Positions 19,962-29,732 of a stretch of 64,000 nt of DNA are shown piece by piece. Source of the stretch: Cronobacter malonaticus LMG 23826 (GTDB lineage: Bacteria; Pseudomonadota; Gammaproteobacteria; Enterobacterales; Enterobacteriaceae). The stretch spans positions 186,001 to 250,000 of the forward strand of contig NZ_CP013940.1 of assembly GCF_001277215.2 (NCBI RefSeq), read 5' to 3'. The position numbers were made by a program, and so were the translations under genes. How positions within the stretch are numbered: the first letter of the stretch is position 1; each line of letters starts with the position of its first letter. The notes under the pieces were generated by a model. The model was not told the origin of the DNA and searched no databases. It was given only the letters and a program-made list of their open reading frames with translations.

Positions 19962-21452
19962 ATGAACATGAATCCGATTATGGCTATTGATGGCTACAAA
20001 GTATCGCACCGCGAGCAGTACCCGGCAGGCACCACTAAAGTCTATTCCAACTTTACGCCGCGCAGCGACCGTCATTTCCACTCTCCTGTCGCGGACGGCA
20101 AGCTGGTGTTCTTCGGCCTGCAGGGTTTTTTGCAATGGTTCCTGGTCGATCTGTTTAACGCGCAGTTCTTCGCGCGCCCTGAGGCGGAAGTGGTAGACGA
20201 GTATCAGGCGGTAATGGACAGCTACATCGGCAAAGGCGCGGTCAGCGCAGATCACATTCGCGCGCTGCATCAGCTTGGTTACCTGCCGCTGCATATCAAA
20301 GCGCTGGATGAAGGCAGCAAAGTGGCGATGAAAGTGCCGGTTCTGACCATTACCAATACCCTTCCGGAATTCTTCTGGCTGGTGAACTACCTGGAAACGG
20401 TACTCTCGGCGGAGCTGTGGAAATCCTCCACCAACGCCACTATCGCGCACCACTACCGGACCATCTGCGAGCGCTGGGCAGAGAAAACCTGCTCTGACAT
20501 AAGCCACCTGGATTTTCAGTGCCACGATTTCTCGTTTCGCGGCATGTCTGGCCTTCAGGATACCGCGCAGGCGGGCTGCGGCCACCTGCTGAGCTTTAAA
20601 GGCACCGATAATATTCCGTCGATGCTCTACGCCCGCGATTACTACACCCAGGGTCAGGAGTGCTTCATTGCCGCGTCCATCCCGGCGACCGAGCACAGCG
20701 TGATGTGCATGGGTGAAAAAGAGAGCGAAATCGAGACGTTCCGCCGCCTGATTTGCGATCTCTACCCGAACGGTTTTGTCTCGATTGTGTCGGACACCTG
20801 GGACTACTGGCGCGTCATCACGGAATATACCCGTGAACTGAAAACGCAGATTATGGCGCGTGAAGGTCGCGTGGTGTTCCGCCCCGACAGCGGCGACCCG
20901 GTGGAGATCCTCTGCGGCACCGGTGCCGATGACGACACGCGCGCTGACCGCACGCCGGAAGAGAAAGGCTCGGTGGAAGTGCTGTGGGAAATTTTCGGCG
21001 GCACCGTGAATGACAAAGGCTTCAAAGTGCTCGACCCGCATGTAGGCCTGATTTACGGCGATTCCATTACGCTTGAGCGCGCCGAAGAGATCCTGCGCCG
21101 TCTGGCGGCGAAAGGCTTCGCCAGCTCAAATGTGGTGTTCGGCGTCGGTTCGTTTACCTATCAGTACAATACCCGCGATACTTTCGGGTTTGCGATGAAA
21201 GCGACATACGGCGAAGTGAACGGCGTAGGCCGCATGATTTTCAAAGAGCCGAAAACCGACAGCGGGCTGAAACGCTCAGCGCGCGGGCTGCTGCGCGTCG
21301 AGCGTGACGATAACGGCGATTATCAGCTGTTTGACGAACAGACGCTGGAGCAGGAACAGCAGGGTGAACTGAAAACCCGTTTTCTGGATGGCAACCTTCA
21401 CGGCGTGGAGCATCTGGAAACCCTGCGCCAGCGCCTGGCGGCGCAGCGTTAA
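19962..21452 (+). CDS. nadV: Nicotinamide phosphoribosyltransferase-like protein (possible Namat)
   Basis: NadV/NAMPT enzymes make NMN from nicotinamide and PRPP. The 496-aa protein has the family residues Asp216 (SFKGTDN), His245 (PATEH, the phosphorylated histidine), Arg307/Asp309 (FRPDSGDP), Gly366-Asp367 and Arg405. The segment equivalent to human GSGGG (phosphate contact of NMN) reads GVGSF (394-398). It sits in one operon with a Prs-like gene under an NrtR-type repressor. Two roles fit: nicotinamide salvage to NMN, or transfer of nicotinamide to ADP-ribose pyrophosphate as in phage NARP1. Ribosome site AGGAG. Confidence 0.85.
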   Translation: MNMNPIMAIDGYKVSHREQYPAGTTKVYSNFTPRSDRHFHSPVADGKLVFFGLQGFLQWFLVDLFNAQFFARPEAEVVDEYQAVMDSYIGKGAVSADHIRALHQLGYLPLHIKALDEGSKVAMKVPVLTITNTLPEFFWLVNYLETVLSAELWKSSTNATIAHHYRTICERWAEKTCSDISHLDFQCHDFSFRGMSGLQDTAQAGCGHLLSFKGTDNIPSMLYARDYYTQGQECFIAASIPATEHSVMCMGEKESEIETFRRLICDLYPNGFVSIVSDTWDYWRVITEYTRELKTQIMAREGRVVFRPDSGDPVEILCGTGADDDTRADRTPEEKGSVEVLWEIFGGTVNDKGFKVLDPHVGLIYGDSITLERAEEILRRLAAKGFASSNVVFGVGSFTYQYNTRDTFGFAMKATYGEVNGVGRMIFKEPKTDSGLKRSARGLLRVERDDNGDYQLFDEQTLEQEQQGELKTRFLDGNLHGVEHLETLRQRLAAQR

Positions 21453-21460
21453 TCCCGCCT

Positions 21461-21480
21461 GCCGGGCGTTCGCGCCCGGC
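21461..21480. terminator. Hairpin between convergent nadV and yheS
   Basis: Perfect 8-bp stem GCCGGGCG / CGCCCGGC with a TTCG tetraloop. No strong T-tract follows, so it may be a REP-type hairpin acting as a barrier rather than a classic terminator. Confidence 0.6.
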
Positions 21481-23390
21481 TACTCGCTTTGTAGCATCGC
21501 TTCCAGTTGTTCCTGCGCGTCCAGCCACGCCATTTCGCACTCTTCCAGCGCCGCTTTGGTCTTCGCCTGCGTTTGCAGACACTCATTCATCTCCGCTTTG
21601 CGAGCCGGATCGTAAATGGCGCTGTCGGCGAGCTTCTCTTCGACGCCCGCAAGCGTGGCGTTGAGCTTTTCCATCTCTTTTTCCAGACGGGTTATCTCTT
21701 TACGCAGCGGTTGCGTCTGGGTGCGCAGCTCCGCCTCGCGGCGCTTCTGATCTTTGCGCGCCTGCGCGCTGTTGCCGTTCTCTTTCTCGCGGCTGGCGTC
21801 GTCGCTCTGGCTCTCCTGCTTCTGCACGTCGCTGAGCCACTGCTGGTAATCGTCCAGATCGCCGTCGAACGGTTCGACTTTGCCGTCATGCACCAGATAG
21901 AGATCGTCGGTGGTGGAGCGGATCAGGTGACGGTCGTGCGAGACCACCACCAGCGCGCCTTCGAATTCGATCAGCGCGTCGGTCAGCGCCTGGCGCATGT
22001 CGAGATCCAGGTGGTTGGTCGGTTCATCGAGCAGCAGCAGGTTAGGGCGCTGCCAGACAATCAGCGCCAGCACCAGACGCGCTTTCTCACCGCCGGAGAA
22101 CCGCTCGGTAACTTCCGTGACTTTATCGCCCTGGAAGCCGAAGCCGCCGAGATAGTCGCGTAGCTGCTGTTCGGTTTCACGCGGGGCGATGCGCGCCAGA
22201 TGCTGCAACGGCGATTCGTCGGCGCGTAAAAATTCCAGCTGATGCTGCGCGAAGTAACCAAGCTTGATGCCTTTGGCAAGCCCGATGTCACCGCTCACTG
22301 GCGAAAGTTCGCCCGCCAGCAGTTTAATCAGCGTCGATTTGCCTGCGCCGTTGCGCCCCAGCAGACCGATGCGTGAGCCGGGCACCAGATTGAGCTTGAT
22401 GGAGTTCAGAATGATGCGCTCGCCATAACCGGCGCTGACTTTTTCCATTTTCAGCAGTGGATTAGGCAGGCTTTCCGGCGCGCGGAAGCTGAAGTGGAAC
22501 GGGTTGTCCACGTGGGCAGGCGCAATCAGCTCCATGCGCTCCAGCATTTTGATGCGGCTCTGCGCCTGCTTCGCTTTGGACGCTTTGGCTTTAAAGCGGT
22601 CGATAAAGCTTTGCAGATGCGCGACGCGCTGCTGCTGGCTTTCATACGTTGCCTGCTGCTGGGCGAGACGCGTGGCGCGCTGGCGCTCAAACGAGCTGTA
22701 GTTGCCGGTGTACTCGAACATATTTTGCTGTTCGATATGAATGATTTTGTCGACCACCGGATCCAGGAAATCACGGTCGTGCGAGATAAGGATCAGCGTA
22801 CCGTTATAGCTTTTCAGCCATTTCTCCAGCCAGATGACCGCATCGAGATCGAGGTGGTTGGTCGGTTCGTCGAGCAGCAGCAGATCGGAGCGGCAAATCA
22901 GCGCCTGCGCGAGGTTAAGACGCATACGCCAGCCGCCGGAGAAATCGCTCACCGGGCGCGTCAGCTGTTCATTGCTGAAGCCCAGCCCGTGCAGAAGGCT
23001 CGCGGCGCGCGAGCGAATGGTCCAGGCGTCGATGGCGTCCAGCTTGCCGTGCGCCGTGGCGATGGCGTGACCATCGTTGCGCTCGGTGGCGTCGTTCAGC
23101 TCACGCTCAAAGGCGCGGTATTCGCGGTCGCCGTCAATCACATATTCCATGGCGGGCTGCGCGAGCGCAGGCGTTTCCTGATTGACCCATGCGAGCTGCC
23201 AGGTGCCTGGGTAGGTGAAACTCCCGCCGTCAGCGCTAATCTCGTTTTTCAGAAGCGACAGGAGCGTGGATTTGCCACAGCCGTTTTTGCCCACCAGGCC
23301 CACTTTCTGGCCCGGATTGATCGTGGCGGTGGCGTTGTCCAGCAGCACACGGGTGCCGCGACGAATTTGTAACGAGGAGAAAACAATCAT
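21480..23390 (-). CDS. yheS: YheS, ABC-F ATPase
   Basis: A 636-aa ABC-F protein with two ATPase domains and no membrane segments. Walker A motifs are GKNGCGKSTL (about residue 35) and GRNGAGKSTL (about 345); signature motifs are FSGGWRMRL and FSGGEKARL. A charged coiled-coil tail fills the last 110 residues. ABC-F proteins act on ribosomes. In E. coli yheS is next to yheT; here the nrtR-prs-nadV cassette separates them. Confidence 0.93.
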   Translation of the reverse strand: MIVFSSLQIRRGTRVLLDNATATINPGQKVGLVGKNGCGKSTLLSLLKNEISADGGSFTYPGTWQLAWVNQETPALAQPAMEYVIDGDREYRAFERELNDATERNDGHAIATAHGKLDAIDAWTIRSRAASLLHGLGFSNEQLTRPVSDFSGGWRMRLNLAQALICRSDLLLLDEPTNHLDLDAVIWLEKWLKSYNGTLILISHDRDFLDPVVDKIIHIEQQNMFEYTGNYSSFERQRATRLAQQQATYESQQQRVAHLQSFIDRFKAKASKAKQAQSRIKMLERMELIAPAHVDNPFHFSFRAPESLPNPLLKMEKVSAGYGERIILNSIKLNLVPGSRIGLLGRNGAGKSTLIKLLAGELSPVSGDIGLAKGIKLGYFAQHQLEFLRADESPLQHLARIAPRETEQQLRDYLGGFGFQGDKVTEVTERFSGGEKARLVLALIVWQRPNLLLLDEPTNHLDLDMRQALTDALIEFEGALVVVSHDRHLIRSTTDDLYLVHDGKVEPFDGDLDDYQQWLSDVQKQESQSDDASREKENGNSAQARKDQKRREAELRTQTQPLRKEITRLEKEMEKLNATLAGVEEKLADSAIYDPARKAEMNECLQTQAKTKAALEECEMAWLDAQEQLEAMLQSE

Positions 23391-23513
23391 AAGGCGCCGT
23401 AGATTCAGACTATGTTAAATTGTCATTATATTCATGTAACGTGATGCTTTGGGCACCGCGTGGGGCCGCCATGGTAGCCCAAAATAGTAACAATGACGAC
23501 GCCCTGGAGGGGA

Positions 23514-24068
23514 ATGATGTCACAGACAGCGAAAGTTTTGCTGCTGTATGCCCATCCGGAATCTCAGGACTCGGTGGCCAACCGGGTTTTGCTTAAGCCG
23601 GCTCTGCAATTACCTAATGTCACGGTGCATGACCTCTATGCCCACTATCCCGATTTCTTTATCGATATCAGTCATGAGCAGGCGTTGCTGCGCGATCACG
23701 ATGTGATTGTTTTTCAGTTCCCGCTTTACACCTATAGCTGTCCGGCGCTGCTGAAAGAGTGGTTCGACCGCGTGTTGAGCCGCGGTTTCGCGAGCGGCGT
23801 GGGCGGCAATGCGCTTGCCGGCAAATACTGGCGCTGCGTCATTACGACCGGCGAGCCGGAGACGGCCTATCGCCCGGACGGGTTTAACCGCTACGCTCTG
23901 ACCGACATCCTGCGGCCTTTCGAGCTGACCGCCGCCATGTGCCGTATGCACTGGATGACACCGCTGATTATTTACTGGGCGCGGCGTCAGTCGCTTTCCG
24001 AACTGGCGTCTCATGGCCGCGCGTATGAACGCTGGCTTGCGGACCCGTTAACGCCGGGAGGCTTCTGA
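23514..24068 (+). CDS. kefG: KefG, ancillary quinone oxidoreductase of KefB
   Basis: A 184-aa flavodoxin-like NAD(P)H:quinone oxidoreductase needed for full activity of the KefB potassium efflux system. Features are [15 protein letters not shown] near the start and [20 protein letters not shown] use the ATG at 23514 ([10 protein letters not shown]), as in E. coli, with GGAGG just upstream; an earlier ATG at 23493 is in frame. The stop overlaps the kefB ATG (TGATG). Confidence 0.93.
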   Translation: MMSQTAKVLLLYAHPESQDSVANRVLLKPALQLPNVTVHDLYAHYPDFFIDISHEQALLRDHDVIVFQFPLYTYSCPALLKEWFDRVLSRGFASGVGGNALAGKYWRCVITTGEPETAYRPDGFNRYALTDILRPFELTAAMCRMHWMTPLIIYWARRQSLSELASHGRAYERWLADPLTPGGF

Positions 24069-25873
24069 TGGAAGGTTCGGACCTGCTGCTGGCAGGCATT
24101 CTGTTTCTTTTCGCCGCGGTGGTGGCGGTGCCAATCGCGGCGCGCCTGGGGATCGGCGCGGTGCTCGGCTATTTGCTGGCGGGGATCGCCATCGGCCCGT
24201 GGGGGCTTGGCTTTATCAGCGACGTCGACGAGATCCTGCACTTTTCAGAGCTGGGCGTCGTGTTTTTGATGTTTCTGATAGGGCTTGAGCTGAATCCGTC
24301 AAAACTCTGGAAACTGCGGCGTTCTATTTTCGGCATTGGCGCAGCCCAGGTGCTGTTAAGCGCCGTGGTGCTGGCGGGCCTCCTGATGCTGACCGATTTC
24401 GCGTGGCAGGCAGCCGTGGTGGGCGGCATCGGCCTTGCGATGTCGTCTACCGCGATGGCGTTGCAGTTGATGCGTGATAAAGGCATGAACCGCACCGAAG
24501 GCGGCCAGTTAGGATTCTCCGTGCTGCTGTTTCAGGATCTCGCGGTGATCCCGGCGCTGGCGATGGTGCCTCTGCTGGCGGGCAACGGCGATGAACACCC
24601 GGACTGGCTGAAAATCGGCATGAAGGTGCTGGCGTTCGCCGTCATGCTGGTCGGCGGACGTTATCTGCTGCGCCCGGTGTTTCGGTTTATTGCCGGTTCC
24701 GGCGTGCGCGAGGTGTTTACCGCCGCCGCGCTGCTGCTGGTGCTGGGCTCCGCGCTGTTTATGGATTTGCTTGGGCTTTCTATGGCGCTCGGCACGTTTA
24801 TCGCGGGCATTCTGCTGGCCGAGAGCGAATATCGCCACGAACTGGAAATCGCCATCGAGCCTTTCAAAGGGCTGCTGCTGGGGCTGTTTTTTATCTCCGT
24901 CGGCATGGCGCTGAACCTGGGCGTTCTCTATACCCATATTTTATGGGTCGTGATGAGCGTGGTGGTGCTGGTGAGCGTCAAGATGGCGGTGCTGTATGGT
25001 CTCGGGCGTTTCCAGGGGCTGCGGCGCACCGAGCGGCTGCCGTTCGCGGGCGTGCTGAGCCAGGGCGGAGAATTCGCGTTTGTGCTCTTCTCCAGCGCCT
25101 CGTCGCAGAAGCTTTTCCACAATGACCAGATGGCGCTGCTGCTGGTAACGGTAACGCTCTCGATGATGACCACGCCGCTGGTGATGAAAGGCATCGACCG
25201 ACTGCTGGCGCGCCACTTTAACGCACCGGATGAAGACGCCGAAATGCCTTACGTGGAAGATGATAAGCCGCAGGTGATTATCGTCGGCTTCGGGCGTTTC
25301 GGGCAGGTGATTGGCCGCCTGCTGATGGCCAACAAAATGCGTATTACGGTGCTGGAGCGCGATATCAGCGCGGTCAACCTGATGCGAAAATATGGCTATA
25401 AAGTTTACTATGGTGACGCCACCGAGCTTGAACTGCTGCGCGCCGCCGGGGCCGAATCCGCGCAGTCGATTGTCGTCACCTGCAATGACCCGGAAGATAC
25501 CATGCGCATCGTGCATCTCTGCCAGCAGCACTTTCCGCGGATGGAGATCCTGGCGCGGGCGCGCGGGCGCGTCGAGGCGCATGAGCTTTTGCAGGCTGGC
25601 GTGAAGCAGTTTTCGCGCGAGACGTTCTCCAGCGCGCTGGAGCTTGGGCGTAAGACTCTTATCTCCCTTGGCATGCATCCGCATCAGGCGCAGCGCGCGC
25701 AGCTTCACTTCCGCCGTCTTGATATGCGCATGCTGCGCGAACTGATGCCGGTGCATACCGATAACGCGCAAATCTCCCGCGTTCGCGAGGCCAGACGCGA
25801 GCTGGAAGAGATTTTCCACCGTGAGATGCAGCAGGAACGACGCCAGCTGGACGGCTGGGACGAATTTGAATAG
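24068..25873 (+). CDS. kefB: Glutathione-gated K+/H+ antiporter KefB
   Basis: KefB exports potassium in exchange for protons and protects against electrophiles when glutathione adducts bind. The 601-aa protein has an N-terminal CPA2 antiporter domain with about 12 membrane segments. A cytoplasmic RCK/TrkA-N domain begins at [14 protein letters not shown] (about residue 403) and binds nucleotide and glutathione. Translationally coupled to kefG. Confidence 0.96.
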   Translation: MEGSDLLLAGILFLFAAVVAVPIAARLGIGAVLGYLLAGIAIGPWGLGFISDVDEILHFSELGVVFLMFLIGLELNPSKLWKLRRSIFGIGAAQVLLSAVVLAGLLMLTDFAWQAAVVGGIGLAMSSTAMALQLMRDKGMNRTEGGQLGFSVLLFQDLAVIPALAMVPLLAGNGDEHPDWLKIGMKVLAFAVMLVGGRYLLRPVFRFIAGSGVREVFTAAALLLVLGSALFMDLLGLSMALGTFIAGILLAESEYRHELEIAIEPFKGLLLGLFFISVGMALNLGVLYTHILWVVMSVVVLVSVKMAVLYGLGRFQGLRRTERLPFAGVLSQGGEFAFVLFSSASSQKLFHNDQMALLLVTVTLSMMTTPLVMKGIDRLLARHFNAPDEDAEMPYVEDDKPQVIIVGFGRFGQVIGRLLMANKMRITVLERDISAVNLMRKYGYKVYYGDATELELLRAAGAESAQSIVVTCNDPEDTMRIVHLCQQHFPRMEILARARGRVEAHELLQAGVKQFSRETFSSALELGRKTLISLGMHPHQAQRAQLHFRRLDMRMLRELMPVHTDNAQISRVREARRELEEIFHREMQQERRQLDGWDEFE

Positions 25874-25884
25874 AAGGTGAACCT

Positions 25885-26085
25885 ATGGCTGTGCGTAAAC
25901 GTTTTATTGCCGGGGCCGTCTGCCCGAAATGCCAGGCGCAGGATTCTCTCGCCATGTGGCGTGAAAATCAGGTCGATATCGTCGAGTGCGTAAAGTGCGG
26001 GCATCAGATGCGCGAGGCGGACAAAGAAGTTCGCGAGAAGGTTCGCAAAGATGAGCAAGTCATAGGGATTTTTCATCCCGACTAG
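25885..26085 (+). CDS. yheV: YheV, small zinc-ribbon protein
   Basis: A 66-aa conserved protein with two CxxC pairs (CPKC and CVKC), likely a zinc ribbon. Function unknown. It lies 11 bp downstream of kefB on the same strand, as in E. coli, so it is probably part of that transcript. Confidence 0.9.
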   Translation: MAVRKRFIAGAVCPKCQAQDSLAMWRENQVDIVECVKCGHQMREADKEVREKVRKDEQVIGIFHPD

Positions 26086-26179
26086 CGAGATGCCCCAGGT
26101 TTCTTTAAGCTAAAGGGTACACAGGCGTCGATTTGGGCTACAATCGGCGCCAGTCTTTTTTCCTCACTCAGGAGATATC

Positions 26180-26770
26180 ATGAAAGTAGCAAAAGACCTG
26201 GTGGTCAGCCTGGCCTATCAGGTACGTACAGAAGACGGTGTATTGGTTGATGAGTCTCCGGTGAGTGCGCCGCTGGACTACCTGCATGGTCACGGCTCCC
26301 TGATTTCCGGCCTGGAAGCGGCGCTGGAAGGTCATGACGTTGGCGATAAATTCGATGTGAACGTAGGCGCTAACGACGCTTACGGTCAGTACGATGAAAA
26401 CCTGGTACAGCGCGTACCGAAAGACGTCTTCATGGGCGTTGACGAACTGCAGGTTGGCATGCGCTTCCTGGCGGAAACCGATCAGGGCCCGGTACCGGTA
26501 GAAATTACCGAAGTGGGCGACGACCACGTTGTGGTTGACGGCAACCACATGCTGGCGGGCCAGAACCTGAACTTCAACGTGGAAGTCGTGGCTATCCGCG
26601 AAGCGACCGAAGAAGAGCTGGCTCACGGCCACGTTCACGGCGCGAACGGCCATCATCATGACCACGATCACGATCACGACCACGACGGTTGCTGCGGCGG
26701 TCACGGCCATAGCCACGACCACGAACACGGTAAAGGCGGTTGCGGTAACGGCGGTTGCGGTTGCCACTAA
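26180..26770 (+). CDS. slyD: SlyD, FKBP-type prolyl isomerase and nickel metallochaperone
   Basis: A 196-aa cytosolic protein: FKBP domain with the inserted chaperone flap (about 1-145), then a tail from about residue 149 very rich in histidine, with several cysteines, that binds nickel. SlyD helps [NiFe] hydrogenase maturation and folds proteins. The length equals that of E. coli SlyD. Confidence 0.97.
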   Translation: MKVAKDLVVSLAYQVRTEDGVLVDESPVSAPLDYLHGHGSLISGLEAALEGHDVGDKFDVNVGANDAYGQYDENLVQRVPKDVFMGVDELQVGMRFLAETDQGPVPVEITEVGDDHVVVDGNHMLAGQNLNFNVEVVAIREATEEELAHGHVHGANGHHHDHDHDHDHDGCCGGHGHSHDHEHGKGGCGNGGCGCH

Positions 26771-26783
26771 GCCTGATAAAAAA

Positions 26784-26806
26784 GGGGCGCTCCGGCGCCC
26801 CTTTTT
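26784..26806 (+). terminator. slyD terminator
   Basis: GGGGCGC / GCGCCCC stem (26784-26790 / 26795-26801), TCCG loop and TTTTT. It lies between the 3' ends of slyD and slyX. Confidence 0.92.
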
Positions 26807-26825
26807 ACTGCCCGCGATTTACCTG

Positions 26826-27044
26826 TCAGTAATGCGGCGGCGGCGTTTCTTCCGCCTGCGATGCGATCATCGACGGCTGCGAGGCTTTGATTTTCTCCAC
26901 CATAATTTTGAGCTGTTCGCGCATCTTCGCGAGCTCCAGCTCATGCTTTGTGATGGCGGCGTTTAAGTCTTCAATGGTGGTTTCCTGGAACGCCAGCCGG
27001 CTTTCCAGCTCAGCGATGCGGTGTTCAGTCGATTCGTTGTGCAT
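26826..27044 (-). CDS. slyX: SlyX, small coiled-coil protein
   Basis: A 72-aa protein with a predicted coiled coil (heptads through [18 protein letters not shown]) and the conserved end [10 protein letters not shown]. Function unknown. I start at [13 protein letters not shown] (27044), which matches the E. coli length and has GGGGGAA upstream; a longer in-frame reading to 27107 is unlikely. Convergent with slyD and divergent from fkpA. Confidence 0.88.
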   Translation of the reverse strand: MHNESTEHRIAELESRLAFQETTIEDLNAAITKHELELAKMREQLKIMVEKIKASQPSMIASQAEETPPPHY

Positions 27045-27113
27045 GATGTTTCCCCCTTTGCGTCGCGATTCTACGCAACTTTTCCGGATTCTGCCGGGTT
27101 GCTTCAACAGAAA

Positions 27114-27141
27114 GAAACTTATTTAAACAAATTAAGTCTGA
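27114..27141 (+). promoter_or_regulatory. Sigma-E promoter of fkpA
   Basis: GAAACTT (27114-27120), 16-bp spacer, TCTGA (27137-27141) fits the sigma-E consensus (GGAACTT, TCnnA). fkpA is a known sigma-E regulon gene in E. coli, so envelope-stress control is well supported. Confidence 0.8.
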
Positions 27142-27256
27142 AATAACGCCCGAAACGGAAAAGTGGTTATGTTGATTTCCGCTGCGACGTTTTATAGTAC
27201 GACTTTCGTTTTTAAGATAACCCTGGGGTGAGAGGCCCCAACCCTGGAGATAATGG

Positions 27257-28081
27257 ATGAAATCACTGTTTAAAGTAACGCTGCTGGCGACCACGATGGC
27301 TGTGGCGTTCAACGCGCCTCTGACTTTTGCTGCACCAGCCGCACAGCAGACGCCTGCTGCCGCTGACAGCAAAGCCGCATTCCAGAACGACGATCAGAAA
27401 TCGGCTTACGCGCTGGGTGCTTCACTGGGCCGTTACATGGAAAACTCCCTGAAAGAACAAGAGAAACTGGGCATCAAACTGGATAAAAACCAGCTGATCG
27501 CTGGTGTCCAGGACGCGTTTGCCGATAAGAGCAAACTCTCTGACCAGGAAATCGAGCAGACTCTGCAGGCTTTCGAAACTCGCGTGAAAGGCGCCGCTCA
27601 GGCGAAAGTCGAGAAAGACGCGACTGAAAACGAAGCGAAAGGTAAAGCCTTCCGTGACAAATTCGCCAAAGAGAAGGGCGTGAAGACCTCTTCTACCGGC
27701 CTGCTGTATAAAGTTGAGAAAGAAGGCACCGGCGCTGCGCCGAAAGAGAGCGACACCGTTGTGGTTAACTACAAAGGCACGCTTATCGACGGCCAGGAGT
27801 TCGACAACTCTTACAAACGTGGCGAGCCGCTCTCTTTCCGTCTTGACGGTGTGATCCCGGGCTGGACCGAAGGCCTGAAAAACATCAAGAAAGGCGGCAA
27901 AATCAAGCTGGTCATCCCGCCTGAGCTGGCTTACGGCAAAAACGGTGTTCCGGGTATTCCGGCTAACTCCACTCTGGTGTTTGACGTAGAACTGCTGGAT
28001 ATCAATCCGGCGGCGAAAGCAGACGCCGCACCGAAGGCCGCCGCAGGCGATAAAGCCGACGACGCCGCCAAAGCGAAGTAA
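27257..28081 (+). CDS. fkpA: FkpA, periplasmic FKBP-type prolyl isomerase/chaperone
   Basis: FkpA folds envelope proteins. The 274-aa precursor has a signal peptide (cleavage expected after LTFA, about residue 25). A helical dimerisation domain (about 30-135) follows, then a C-terminal FKBP domain with VVVNYKGTLIDGQEFDNSY and ELAYGKNGVPGIPANSTLVF. The tail is alanine/lysine rich. Ribosome site CTGGAGA. Confidence 0.97.
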   Translation: MKSLFKVTLLATTMAVAFNAPLTFAAPAAQQTPAAADSKAAFQNDDQKSAYALGASLGRYMENSLKEQEKLGIKLDKNQLIAGVQDAFADKSKLSDQEIEQTLQAFETRVKGAAQAKVEKDATENEAKGKAFRDKFAKEKGVKTSSTGLLYKVEKEGTGAAPKESDTVVVNYKGTLIDGQEFDNSYKRGEPLSFRLDGVIPGWTEGLKNIKKGGKIKLVIPPELAYGKNGVPGIPANSTLVFDVELLDINPAAKADAAPKAAAGDKADDAAKAK

Positions 28082-28092
28082 GACTTCGCAGA

Positions 28093-28120
28093 CCGCCGCC
28101 TCCGGGCGGCGGTTTTTTTT
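28093..28120 (+). terminator. fkpA terminator
   Basis: CCGCCGCC / GGCGGCGG stem with TCCG loop and eight T residues. Confidence 0.95.
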
Positions 28121-28256
28121 ATGCGGGCCACGTATAATAAAAGCTGGCTAGTGTTGCGCCCGCTGTATTACTTTAGCGAGTTACGTAACAACTGAATGAT
28201 GAGTCTGCCCAGACCTTGAGAGACGACAGGCTCGCTGTAAAGGGTGGTATGTTTTC

Positions 28257-28979
28257 ATGTCCAATTCGCTATTAACCAATGAGGCCAGCGAACTCGATCT
28301 GCTGGATCAGCGTCCCTTCGAACAGACCGACTTTGACATTTTGCGTTCCTACGAAGCGGTCGTGGACGGGTTAGCGATGCTCATCGGCTCCCACTGTGAA
28401 ATTGTGCTGCATTCCCTGCAGGATCTGAAATGCTCGGCCATCCGCATCGCTAATGGCGAACACACGGGGCGTAAAATCGGCTCGCCGATTACCGATCTGG
28501 CACTGCGTATGCTGCACGATATGACCGGCGCTGACAGCAGCGTGTCAAAATGCTATTTCACCCGCGCGAAAAGCGGCGTGCTGATGAAATCGGTGACTAT
28601 CGCCATCCGTAACCGGGAGCACCGTGTCATCGGCCTGCTGTGCATTAACATGAACCTGGATGTGCCGTTCTCCCAGATAATGAGCACTTTTGTGCCGCCG
28701 GAAACGCAGGAAGTGCCGTCTTCCGTGAACTTTGCCTCGTCCGTGGAAGATCTTGTGACCCAGACGCTGGAGTTCACCATTGAAGAGGTGAACGCGGACC
28801 GCAACGTCTCGAACAATGCCAAGAACCGCCAGATTGTCCTTAACCTTTACGAGAAAGGTATTTTTGATATTAAGGACGCTATTAACCAGGTGGCCGACCG
28901 GCTGAATATCTCCAAGCACACGGTTTATCTGTATATCCGCCAGTTTAAAAACGGCGATTTTCAGGGACATGAACGTTAA
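28257..28979 (+). CDS. yheO: YheO, PAS/HTH transcriptional regulator
   Basis: A 240-aa regulator of the YheO/DauR family: N-terminal PAS-like sensor domain and C-terminal helix-turn-helix ([20 protein letters not shown], about 205-224). Ligand and targets are unknown. Its TAA overlaps the tusD ATG (TAATG), so it heads a yheO-tusDCB unit. Confidence 0.9.
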   Translation: MSNSLLTNEASELDLLDQRPFEQTDFDILRSYEAVVDGLAMLIGSHCEIVLHSLQDLKCSAIRIANGEHTGRKIGSPITDLALRMLHDMTGADSSVSKCYFTRAKSGVLMKSVTIAIRNREHRVIGLLCINMNLDVPFSQIMSTFVPPETQEVPSSVNFASSVEDLVTQTLEFTIEEVNADRNVSNNAKNRQIVLNLYEKGIFDIKDAINQVADRLNISKHTVYLYIRQFKNGDFQGHER

Positions 28980-29365
28980 TGCGCTTTGCCCTGATGGTAA
29001 CCGGCCCGGCCTATGGCACGCAGCAGGCGAGCAGCGCCTTACAGTTTGCGAAAGCGTTGCTGGCAGAAGGCCACAGCCTTGAGAGTGTCTTTTTTTATCG
29101 GGAAGGGGTCTATAACGCTAATCAGCTCACATCGCCCGCAAGCGACGAGTTTGATCTGGTGCGCGCCTGGCAACAGCTGCACGACGAAAACGGCGTCGCG
29201 CTGCACATCTGTGTGGCGGCTGCGCTACGCCGCGGGGTGACGGATGAAAATGAAGCGCGAGCGCAGGGGCTGCCTGGTGCCAATCTTCAGCCCGGGTTTC
29301 AGCTGAGTGGCCTGGGCGCGCTGGCCGAAGCCGCGCTGACCTGCGACAGAGTGGTAGAGTTTTAA
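28979..29365 (+). CDS. tusD: TusD, sulfurtransferase subunit
   Basis: TusBCD relays sulfur from TusA to TusE for 2-thiouridine formation at U34 of tRNAs. The 128-aa TusD has the active cysteine Cys78 ([11 protein letters not shown]). It overlaps yheO and tusC by one base each, a tightly coupled operon. Confidence 0.96.
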   Translation: MRFALMVTGPAYGTQQASSALQFAKALLAEGHSLESVFFYREGVYNANQLTSPASDEFDLVRAWQQLHDENGVALHICVAAALRRGVTDENEARAQGLPGANLQPGFQLSGLGALAEAALTCDRVVEF

Positions 29366-29724
29366 TGAAACAGGTGGCTTTTGTCTTTACCCAGGCGGCG
29401 CATGGCACCGCAGCCGGCCGTGAAGGACTCGACGCGCTGCTGGCGATGTCTGCGTTAACGGAAGAGATTGGCGTCTTTTTTCTGAGCGACGGCGTTTTTC
29501 AGATTCTGCCAGGCCAGAATCCGCAGGCGATCCTGAGCCGCGACTATATCTCTACCTTTAAAGTTCTGCCGTTGTACGATATTGAGCGCTGCTATATTTG
29601 CCGGGAATCGCTGCAGGAGCGCGGGCTTAGCGACAAACACGATTTTGTGATTGATGTCGAAGCGCTCGACGCCGACGCGCTGCGCGAACGCCTCGATAGT
29701 TACGACGTCGTGCTGACATTTTAA
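29365..29724 (+). CDS. tusC: TusC, sulfur relay subunit
   Basis: A 119-aa DsrF-like subunit of the TusBCD hexamer in tRNA 2-thiolation. ATG overlaps the tusD stop (TAATG). Length and sequence fit E. coli TusC. Confidence 0.95.
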   Translation: MKQVAFVFTQAAHGTAAGREGLDALLAMSALTEEIGVFFLSDGVFQILPGQNPQAILSRDYISTFKVLPLYDIERCYICRESLQERGLSDKHDFVIDVEALDADALRERLDSYDVVLTF

Positions 29725-29732
29725 GGAACGTC

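Noticed and set aside
18108..21479. Prophage or transposon carrying the nad cassette
   Set aside because: No integrase, transposase, tRNA end, direct repeats or shift in base composition is visible at its borders. If acquired, it is old or was moved by homologous recombination.
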